From the NCBI GenBank assembly GCA_035631035.1, contig DASQJL010000118.1:1-37057 (forward strand): a stretch of DNA of 37,057 nt, written 5' to 3'. A model generated the notes under the pieces. That model worked only from the letters and a program-made list of their open reading frames with translations, was not told the DNA's origin and made no database searches. This DNA comes from Candidatus Binatia bacterium (GTDB taxonomy: Bacteria > Eisenbacteria > RBG-16-71-46 > SZUA-252). Both the position numbers and the translations under genes were made by a program. Each line of letters opens with the position of its first letter. Position 1 is the stretch's first letter. Positions 15,709 to 21,717 of the stretch are shown one piece after another.

Positions 15709-16548
15709 ATGCCCGTCCCATCGCGAACCCGCTTCGGCGCGGCCGCCGCGGCGCTCCTGCTCGTCCTGGCCGTTTCGGCGCTCGCCGGAAAGCCCGCGCC
15801 GCTCGCGGTGCAGGAGTCGGGCTCGGGCGCTCCCGCGATCGTCCTCGTGCACAGCATCGGCGGCGACCGGAACGACTGGAGCGCCGTCGCGCCCCTCCTG
15901 GCGGCGCATCACCGCGTGCTGGTCGTGGAGCTTCCGGGACACGGCCAGAGCCCGCCTCCCGAGGGAACGCCGACGGTGGAGGGGGCGGCCACATCGCTCG
16001 CCAAGACGCTCGCCGACCGCAAGGTCGAGCACGCGATCCTGGTCGGACATTCCTACGGAGCGCTCGTCGCCCTGAAGACCGCGGCGGATCAGCCGAAGCG
16101 GGCCCGCGCCGTGGTCGCGGTGGACGCCGCCACCTACACGCCGGCCGACTCGGAGCGGATCGCCGAGGCCGACCGGGTGCTGACCGAGCGGTACACGGTC
16201 TTCCTGAGCGCGGTCTACCAGGCGATGACGAAGAATCCGGAGACCGGCGACAGTCTGCTCGCGCGGGCGATGCGCGTGCAGCCCTCCCTGCTGACCGGAT
16301 ATTTCCACGACTCGTGGCGCGAGGACCTGCGTCCGGCGATCCGAACGATGAAGACCCCGGTTCACCTCGTCGCGACCGTGGGGCTCTGGCCTGACGCGGA
16401 ATCGTGGACCAGCGCGCGGAAGCGGCTGGGCTACGAGACGGCCGGGCCCGCCGTGGGGCATCGCGTGGCGGAGTCGGCGCACATGGTGGCCCTCGATCAA
16501 CCCGACTCGCTGGCCGCCATCATCGAGACCGTCGCCGCGCACCCCTGA
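15709..16548 (+). CDS. secreted alpha/beta hydrolase
   Basis: A 279-residue exported hydrolase. Residues 1-27 form a signal peptide (basic start, Ala/Leu core, AGKPA end). The fold marks are LVHSIGGDRNDW (oxyanion region), the elbow GHSYG with nucleophile S115, a likely acid D229 in VGLWPDAESW, and H258 in AESAHMVALDQP. The residue after the His and the short cap (about residues 145-215) resemble haloperoxidase/esterase-type periplasmic hydrolases, but the substrate is not clear. A GTG five codons upstream (15694) is in frame, but it overlaps the -10 box and would spoil the signal peptide. The ATG at 15709 is preferred. It converges on the methyltransferase gene with a 27-bp gap. Confidence 0.85.
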   Translation: MPVPSRTRFGAAAAALLLVLAVSALAGKPAPLAVQESGSGAPAIVLVHSIGGDRNDWSAVAPLLAAHHRVLVVELPGHGQSPPPEGTPTVEGAATSLAKTLADRKVEHAILVGHSYGALVALKTAADQPKRARAVVAVDAATYTPADSERIAEADRVLTERYTVFLSAVYQAMTKNPETGDSLLARAMRVQPSLLTGYFHDSWREDLRPAIRTMKTPVHLVATVGLWPDAESWTSARKRLGYETAGPAVGHRVAESAHMVALDQPDSLAAIIETVAAHP

Positions 16549-16575
16549 CCGCGCCGGGGACGCTCCGTTCCCACG

Positions 16576-17391
16576 TCAGTCCTTCCGCCGCAGCACGTGG
16601 TACAGATTCCCGTGCTCCCCGACCCGGTAGTCCTCGAGCGGAAATTCCTCGAAGTTGTCCCAGTAGATCGCGTCCAGCGTGAACGGGCTTTCGGCCAGGA
16701 AGCGGGTCACGTCCTCGTGGGTCCAGTAGCGGAGCACGTGCTCCTCGTCGATCACGTGGCGCTCCTTGCCGCGGCGCGCGGTGATCCGGCAGTGCTGGTA
16801 GGAGCGCCGCGCCCCCTCGTCCTCGCGAAGCACCTCCCAGAGAAGCGTCGTCGAGAGGTCGCCGCCACGGTTCCCCCAGGGGCCGAAGCGCGCCCGCTCG
16901 GGCGGCTCGCCCCCGTAGGAGAACTGCGCGACGTAGATGCCGCCGGGGCGCACGGCGCCGCCCATCCGCTCCAGGTGGCCGGCGACGGCCTCGTCCTCGA
17001 GCAGGTAGCCGATCGAGTTGACCAGGTTGATCGCCGCGTCGAAGACCCGCGGCGGCTGGAAGGCGCTCATCTCCCCCAGCCACACCTCGCCGCCGACGGA
17101 GCGCAGCCGCTCGCGGGCGAACGCGGTCATCGCGGGGCTCAGGTCGTAGCCCGCGACTTCGTAGCCCTGCTCCGCGAGGGCGCGCAGGAGGCGCGCGGTG
17201 CCGCAGCAGGGCTCGAGGACGCTCTGCACCACGACGGCATGCCGGGTGAAGATCCGCTCCAGGAATTCGATCTCCAGATCGAGCCGCCAGCCGGTGGCGA
17301 CGTCGTAGATCTCCGGGGTGCGATAGGCGAGCGATGCGGCGGGACCGGCCGGTTCGGCGGCGGGGGCCGGAATGTTTTCGACGGAGCTCAA
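16576..17391 (-). CDS. class I SAM-dependent methyltransferase
   Basis: A 271-residue cytoplasmic methyltransferase. Motif I is VLEPCCGTARLLRALAEQ (residues 58-75), followed by GYDLSP with the acidic end of strand two. Then come FDAAINLVNSIGYLL (motif II) and GGIYVAQFSY (motif III). The C-terminal half is beta-rich with VLRYWTHEDVTRFL, as in a family of small-molecule methyltransferases annotated only as 'class I SAM-dependent'. The acceptor is unknown. The start chosen is TTG at 17391, because GGGAGGG sits five bases upstream. The open frame extends much further, but that part overlaps the cold-shock gene in another frame. It lies 91 bp behind that gene, beyond a terminator hairpin. Confidence 0.85.
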   Translation of the reverse strand: MSSVENIPAPAAEPAGPAASLAYRTPEIYDVATGWRLDLEIEFLERIFTRHAVVVQSVLEPCCGTARLLRALAEQGYEVAGYDLSPAMTAFARERLRSVGGEVWLGEMSAFQPPRVFDAAINLVNSIGYLLEDEAVAGHLERMGGAVRPGGIYVAQFSYGGEPPERARFGPWGNRGGDLSTTLLWEVLREDEGARRSYQHCRITARRGKERHVIDEEHVLRYWTHEDVTRFLAESPFTLDAIYWDNFEEFPLEDYRVGEHGNLYHVLRRKD

Positions 17392-17396
17392 GGGGT

Positions 17397-17403
17397 CCCT
17401 CCC
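17397..17403 (-). promoter_or_regulatory. ribosome binding site that sets the TTG start of the methyltransferase
   Basis: GGGAGGG lies five bases before the TTG at 17391. There is no in-frame ATG or GTG nearby with a comparable site. Confidence 0.6.
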
Positions 17404-17423
17404 GACTGGGGGGAAAACGACAT

Positions 17424-17451
17424 CCGGGGCGAGCCTTTCGGCCCGCCCCGG
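17424..17451 (-). terminator. rho-independent-type terminator after the cold-shock gene
   Basis: CCGGGGCG and CGCCCCGG form an 8-bp stem that extends by GCC/GGC past one mismatch, with a four-base loop. On the minus strand TTTT follows six bases later. It starts 31 bases past the stop codon, as expected for a short monocistronic cold-shock mRNA. Confidence 0.6.
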
Positions 17452-17482
17452 AGCATTGACACGCAGAGTGGTTCGCTCGGCG

Positions 17483-17683
17483 CTATGCCTTGCGGACGTT
17501 CGCCGCCTGCAGACCCTTCGGTCCACGGACGATGTCGAACTCCAGCCGCTCGCCCTCGGCCAGCGTCTTGAAGCCCTCGCCCACGATCGCCGAGTAGTGA
17601 ACGAAGACGTCCTCGCCACCCTCCTGCTGGATGAACCCAAAGCCCTTCGCTTCGTTGAACCACTTCACGGTTCCAGTCGCCAC
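17483..17683 (-). CDS. csp: cold-shock domain protein (CspA family)
   Basis: A 66-residue single-domain nucleic-acid-binding protein. [16 protein letters not shown] contains RNP1 (KGFGFI, residues 13-18) and is followed by RNP2 (VFVHY, 26-30) and [15 protein letters not shown]. Length and sequence are typical of CspA-type RNA chaperones that melt mRNA structure in the cytoplasm. It starts with GTG at 17683; GGAGGAG lies eight bases upstream. Its promoter is about 200 bases upstream and the leader contains strong hairpins, one of which looks like a terminator. A terminator also follows the gene, so it appears monocistronic. Long structured leaders are known to regulate csp mRNAs in E. coli; here the details differ. 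Confidence 0.96.
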   Translation of the reverse strand: MATGTVKWFNEAKGFGFIQQEGGEDVFVHYSAIVGEGFKTLAEGERLEFDIVRGPKGLQAANVRKA

Positions 17684-17704
17684 GGACAAAACTCCTCCAC
17701 TGAC

Positions 17705-17718
17705 GGGGCGTACGCCCC
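17705..17718. repeat. 14-bp perfect palindrome in the csp leader
   Basis: GGGGCGTACGCCCC lies 21 bases upstream of the csp GTG, a few bases before the ribosome site. It may fold as RNA near the ribosome site or bind a dimeric protein. A CCGCC/GGCGG hairpin lies next to it, further upstream in the leader. Confidence 0.5.
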
Positions 17719-17808
17719 TTCCTACGACCGCCTCGAGGGCGGCACGCCCGGCCACTTTGGTCGGGCTTCCGGCGCCGGGCCCGGTTTCGGGCCGGCGTGC
17801 GCCGGATA

Positions 17809-17840
17809 CAAGAAAAGCCGCAGGCGAACTCTCCTGCGGC
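17809..17840 (-). terminator. terminator-like hairpin inside the csp 5' leader
   Basis: On the minus strand GCCGCAGG, an eight-base loop and CCTGCGGC form a perfect 8-bp stem, followed by TTTTCTTG. It lies between the csp promoter and the csp start. It could be an attenuator or end a short RNA of about 70 nt. On the plus strand there is no T run. Confidence 0.65.
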
Positions 17841-17887
17841 GTTGAAGACACGTTCGGTGTTTCGTACAACCGTCAGGCAACAGAAAG

Positions 17888-17916
17888 AGTATCGCCCGTT
17901 CCGAACCGGCTGTAAA
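17888..17916 (-). promoter_or_regulatory. sigma-70-type promoter of the csp leader
   Basis: TTTACA, a 17-base spacer and GATACT on the minus strand. It is the best vegetative promoter match I found in the window. The predicted start near 17881 gives a leader of about 198 bases before the csp GTG. Confidence 0.6.
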
Positions 17917-17981
17917 GGGGAAAGTGGGGGTCGCGCAGGGGCTCGGGGCGGAACGGGTTACGCCCCGGCCCTCGAAGCTGC

Positions 17982-17987
17982 TACACT
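17982..17987 (+). promoter_or_regulatory. -10-like element TACACT upstream of the zinc peptidase gene
   Basis: TACACT lies 56 bases before the ATG at 18044, the same hexamer as upstream of glpD. The -35 region is weak. Confidence 0.3.
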
Positions 17988-18043
17988 CGCGCGCCCGCAA
18001 ACGGGAGGCGCCGGCCCCGCCGCGCCTCCGAGGGCGACCGATC

Positions 18044-19054
18044 ATGGAACCATCCATCGACCGCGACCCCGCGGCCCGGCTCCTGGACACGCCCGTCCGG
18101 GATCTCAAGCTCTCCCTCGCAGGCTCTCCGGTGGAGCGCCTCACGAAGCGGCTCGTGCGCGAGCTGCGCGCCCGCGGACTCAAGCGCTTCACGCCCGAGT
18201 TCTACCTCACCGACGAGTGGGGCTGCCCTTCCGGGGAGCCGGTCATCGGCGTTCCCTTCTATCTCGCCGACCGCACGCTGATGCGATTCGAGCGGCGCAT
18301 GAACGATCTCGAGAGCCCGCGCGAGATCATGATGTACCTGATCCACGAGGCGGGACACGCGTTCAACTACGCGTATCGCCTCTACCCGACACCGGAGTGG
18401 CGTGCTACGTTCGGCCCATTCCGCCGCCGCTATCGGGACGATTACAGGCCGGTGCCGTTCAGCCGGTCGTTCGTGCGCTATCTGCCGGGCTGGTACGCGC
18501 AGAAGCATCCCGACGAGGATTTCGCCGAAACGTTCGCGGTGTGGCTGACGCAGTCGCCGGGGTGGAGGAAGCGCTACGAGGGGTGGCCGGCGCTCGCCAA
18601 GCTCGAGTACATGGAGCGCGTGACGGCCGAGCTGGGCGACCAGGACCCGGTCGTTCCGAAGGGCCGGACCGACATCACCGTGGATGAGATGGAGCAGACG
18701 GTGCGCGAGGTCTTTCAGGAGATGTCCGCGCGCAATCGCGCCGCGCTCGAGCTGAAGCCCGACGACGATCTGGCCGATATCTTCATGAAGAAGGACCCCA
18801 AGCGCAAGAACACGCGCCCGGCCTGGCAGATCGTGGCCGAGCACCGGCTGGCCCTGGTGGACGCCATCGCGTACTGGACCGGCGTGCGCCGTCCGGTCAT
18901 CCGGACCATGGTGGACGGAACCATCGAGGCGCTCCGCGCGGCCGAGTACCAGGGCATCCGCGGCCGGGAAGCGGAATATCTCATGCGACTCACGGCATAC
19001 GGCACCACCCTCGCGTTCAGCTACTTCTCGCGAGGCAAGTTCCACAACCTCTAG
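18044..19054 (+). CDS. putative zinc-binding metallopeptidase
   Basis: A 336-residue cytoplasmic protein of the 'putative zinc-binding metallopeptidase' type. The active-site motif is LIHEAGHAFNYAYRL, with zinc ligands H101 and H105 and catalytic E102. A candidate third ligand lies in DEDFAETFAVWL (E158 or E162), the arrangement of gluzincin-like families. TDEWGCPSGEPVIGVPFYL upstream is also characteristic of the group. The C-terminal third is helical and basic. No signal peptide is present. The ATG at 18044 has only a weak GAGGG site, and the frame is open for 40 more codons upstream without a better start. The stop is 11 bp before a Ddl-like ATP-grasp gene, so the two very likely form one operon. 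The substrate is unknown. Confidence 0.8.
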   Translation: MEPSIDRDPAARLLDTPVRDLKLSLAGSPVERLTKRLVRELRARGLKRFTPEFYLTDEWGCPSGEPVIGVPFYLADRTLMRFERRMNDLESPREIMMYLIHEAGHAFNYAYRLYPTPEWRATFGPFRRRYRDDYRPVPFSRSFVRYLPGWYAQKHPDEDFAETFAVWLTQSPGWRKRYEGWPALAKLEYMERVTAELGDQDPVVPKGRTDITVDEMEQTVREVFQEMSARNRAALELKPDDDLADIFMKKDPKRKNTRPAWQIVAEHRLALVDAIAYWTGVRRPVIRTMVDGTIEALRAAEYQGIRGREAEYLMRLTAYGTTLAFSYFSRGKFHNL

Positions 19055-19065
19055 GAGAGGAGCGC

Positions 19066-20127
19066 ATGGCCGAAGCCCCGTTGCGCGTGGCGGTCCTCTA
19101 CGACGAGTGGCACGAAGAGAAGGAGCCGGAGCCCGAAGAGCCGGCCGAGCCGCCGGCGCCCGGAAAGCGGAAGAAGCGGCGCGAGAAGCTGGACCGGGAA
19201 GAGGTGTTCGAGGCGCTGAAGAAGCGCGGCCATCTGCCCAAGTATCACTGTCTCGACGGGCGGCCGCGTTCGCTCAAGGCGCTCGCGAACCTCGACGTCG
19301 ACGTCATCTTCAACCTGAGCGAGTCCTACGCCGGCGACGACACGCAGGACATCGCCATCGCCGCGTATCTCGACCTGCTGGGCAAGCCCTACACCGGCTC
19401 CGGCCCGGCGGGACTCCACCTCGCTCAGGACAAGGCGGTGGCCAAGCGGCTCTTCTCCTTCCACGGCATCCGGACGCCGAACTTCGCGGCCGTCTACCAG
19501 GGGCGCCTCGACTGGTCGCACGACATCCACTTCCCCGTGATCGTGAAGCCCAAGCGCGAGGACGGCTCGATCGGCATCGAGTTCAACGCCGTCGTCGGCT
19601 CGATCAAGGAGCTGATGGAGCGGATCGACCAGCTCCACGCCGATCTCGACTCGCCGGTGCTCATCGAGGAATACATCGAGGGGCGCGAGCTGTACGTCGG
19701 CGTCCTGGGAAACGATCAGCCCCAGGCGCTGCCGCTGGTCGAGCTGAACCTCTCCGATCTTCCGGAGGGGACCCCGCGCATCGCGGGGACCGAGGTCAAG
19801 TGGGAGCGCGGGACGGCGGCCTACAAGAAGACGAAGCTCCGCCTCCCCGACGACATTCCCGAGGAGCTGGTGGCCGAGATCCAGGACACGGCGTGCAAGG
19901 CGTGCCGCGCGCTCGAGGTGCGCGACTATGCGCGCGTCGACCTCCGGCTGAAGCCGGACGGCACGTGGTACACGCTGGAGGTGAATCCCAACCCCTGGCT
20001 CCACTCCACCGCCGAGTTCGTCCTCGCGGCCCGGCAGTCGGGGCGCGACCAGGCCGGGCTCATCGAGGAGATCGCGCTGATGGCGCTGGCGCGGCACCGC
20101 CGGCGCCGAGCGCGCCGATCACATTGA
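19066..20127 (+). CDS. D-alanine-D-alanine ligase-like ATP-grasp protein
   Basis: A 353-residue ATP-grasp ligase related to Ddl. After a short first strand (LRVAVLYDEW), residues about 17-45 form a charged insert of Glu, Pro, Lys and Arg that Ddl enzymes lack. The typical parts follow: VDVIFNLSESYAGDD, the GKPYTGSGPAGL loop, VIVKPKREDGSIGI (ATP contacts), VLIEEYIEGRELYVGV, and metal ligands in TLEVNPNPW. The ligase should join a carboxylate to an amine through an acyl phosphate. Because of the altered N-terminus and the pairing with a metallopeptidase 11 bp upstream, a role in cell-wall D-Ala-D-Ala synthesis is doubtful. AGGAGAGGAG gives a clear start. The end overlaps a convergent gene by 68 bp. 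Confidence 0.85.
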   Translation: MAEAPLRVAVLYDEWHEEKEPEPEEPAEPPAPGKRKKRREKLDREEVFEALKKRGHLPKYHCLDGRPRSLKALANLDVDVIFNLSESYAGDDTQDIAIAAYLDLLGKPYTGSGPAGLHLAQDKAVAKRLFSFHGIRTPNFAAVYQGRLDWSHDIHFPVIVKPKREDGSIGIEFNAVVGSIKELMERIDQLHADLDSPVLIEEYIEGRELYVGVLGNDQPQALPLVELNLSDLPEGTPRIAGTEVKWERGTAAYKKTKLRLPDDIPEELVAEIQDTACKACRALEVRDYARVDLRLKPDGTWYTLEVNPNPWLHSTAEFVLAARQSGRDQAGLIEEIALMALARHRRRRARRSH

Positions 20128-21688
20128 GCGTGACCCGCTCCGCGTCCTGCTGCCGGCGCTTCGGACGAAGCGCCGGCGAGCCCCAGTCGTCCAATCCCCA
20201 CGCCCACTGGACCGATCCCGTCGAGAAGACCACCGCCCCCGAGGGCGCCCGGTAGACCGTCGCTTCCGAGTTCTCGGTGGTGCCGTCCTTGAAGCGGATG
20301 GGCGAGCGCGACAGCACTTCGAGCCGGGGGGGCGACCACGTGCCATAGAGCGAATCGCCCACGAACGAGCGGTCGGTCTCGTAGCCGACCAGCCCCGTCA
20401 GCGCGCGCGTGGTTCCCTTGGCGACCCCCGTTCCCCGGTAGATCCACGAGTTCCGCATCGCGGGTATCGGAACGAAATCGGCCTCGACGCTCTCCTCCCC
20501 GCGCGCGGTCATGACGCCGAGGAGCGCCACCTCCGGCCGGCGCGGATGGAGGTTCCGGAAGCGGACGGTGAGGTCCCGGTCGGCGGCGGTGTCGAAGAGC
20601 GAATCGCGCGTGTAGTCCTTGGAGCAGAAGAGGACGCGACCTTCGGCGCCCTCCGAGGAGGGCTCGATCCGGATCTGCCAGTAACCCGCGTTCGCTCCGA
20701 ACAGCGCGAGGCCCGTCCCGGCGTCGCGCGCCCGCTCGAGCGCGTCGCGCATGAGCCGCGACCAGTACTCGGGGTGCCCCGCGATCATGAGTCCGCGCCG
20801 GCCCGCGGCCAGGGTGGAATCGGCGTGCAGGTCGAGATCGGCCGCATAGGCGGTCTCGATCCCGTTCCGCTCGAGCCAGCGGATCATCGGGTACTCCCAC
20901 CCCGCTTTCCGCACCGTGTGCGGCGTTGTGAGCAGCTCCCCCGCGCCCAGCCCCCGCCACGCGCCCGGACCCGACCCGTAGGGGCGGTCGTAGGACACCC
21001 GAAGGGCGCGGGCCTGCCGCCGGCTGTTGAAGTCGTAGAGGCTGGTCCCGCCCCAGTCGTTGTAGGCCTGCCAGGTCGTGGTATTGAGGAGAAGGAGGTA
21101 AGGGGCGCGGGTCCCCGCGGGCTCGCGCACCACGAACGGGACAAAGGCCTGCTTCGCGGTCCCCGAATCGGTGAGCCGGGCGAGGTAGACGCCGCTGGGC
21201 CAGTCGGTTCCGGTCCGGATCCGGAGCGACACCGGCCACCGGCAGGCCACGAGCCCGTCCTCGGGCCGGGGCTCGGGAACTTCGAGCGGCTCCCCGGGGG
21301 TTCCCTGGATCGCCGAGACCAGGCGCGCCCCTGCCCCCCCGTACCAACCCAAACGGTAGATCCGGGTATCAAAACGGCCGGAACGCGCGCTGACGTGGAG
21401 GGCGATGGAATCGCCGGCCCGGACACTCGCCGCGGAGGCATAGCCTTCGATCTCCCGGCCGGTGGCGGGGTTGGAAAGCTCCCAATCGCGGCTCCCCGGC
21501 CTCGAGTTCTCGGCGGCCACCCGCCCGCGCAGGGCGGGGGCGGGTCCTCCGGGCCCGGGCTCGGGAGCCCGGGCGCATGCCGGGAGCAACAGCAGAAGCC
21601 CGGTGGCCCCTGCCCTTGACACCACGGAAAGGATTCGGGAACATCGCGAAAGCCAACGACGTCGCGTCCACATCATCCCCAAGGCCAT
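20060..21688 (-). CDS. lipoprotein with N,N-dimethylformamidase large-subunit-like domain
   Basis: A 542-residue protein. The first ~40 residues contain several arginines, a hydrophobic stretch and a lipobox-like LLLLLPAC, so it is probably a lipoprotein. The first domain is beta-rich (EIEGYASAASVRAGDSIALHVS, YRLGWYGGAGARLV). It is followed by the domain seen in the large subunit of N,N-dimethylformamidase and many uncharacterised relatives: LLLNTTTWQAYNDWGG, SYDRPYG, MIRWLERNGIETAYAADLDL, GHPEYWS and FSTGSVQWAWGLDDW. Real dimethylformamidase is a two-subunit cytoplasmic iron enzyme. No small-subunit gene is present here, so the activity on formamides is not implied. Start codons near the N-terminus are uncertain (ATG at 21688 or internal ATGs). 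Its 3' end overlaps the ATP-grasp gene by 68 bp. Confidence 0.75.
   Translation of the reverse strand: MALGMMWTRRRWLSRCSRILSVVSRAGATGLLLLLPACARAPEPGPGGPAPALRGRVAAENSRPGSRDWELSNPATGREIEGYASAASVRAGDSIALHVSARSGRFDTRIYRLGWYGGAGARLVSAIQGTPGEPLEVPEPRPEDGLVACRWPVSLRIRTGTDWPSGVYLARLTDSGTAKQAFVPFVVREPAGTRAPYLLLLNTTTWQAYNDWGGTSLYDFNSRRQARALRVSYDRPYGSGPGAWRGLGAGELLTTPHTVRKAGWEYPMIRWLERNGIETAYAADLDLHADSTLAAGRRGLMIAGHPEYWSRLMRDALERARDAGTGLALFGANAGYWQIRIEPSSEGAEGRVLFCSKDYTRDSLFDTAADRDLTVRFRNLHPRRPEVALLGVMTARGEESVEADFVPIPAMRNSWIYRGTGVAKGTTRALTGLVGYETDRSFVGDSLYGTWSPPRLEVLSRSPIRFKDGTTENSEATVYRAPSGAVVFSTGSVQWAWGLDDWGSPALRPKRRQQDAERVTLNVIGALGAGGAAPAPSARSPR
21616..21644 (+). promoter_or_regulatory. promoter for the M16 peptidase gene
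   Basis: A perfect TTGACA, a 17-base spacer and GAACAT (3 of 6) on the plus strand. Transcription would begin near 21651, 67 bases before the ATG. The box lies inside the 5' coding part of the divergent lipoprotein gene. Confidence 0.45.
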
Positions 21689-21717
21689 ACCCCACCGCCC
21701 CCCGAAGGAGAACCGGA

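Noticed and set aside
17392-17640. N-terminal extension of the methyltransferase frame
   Set aside because: It overlaps the cold-shock gene and its terminator in a different phase; the TTG at 17391 has a good ribosome site.
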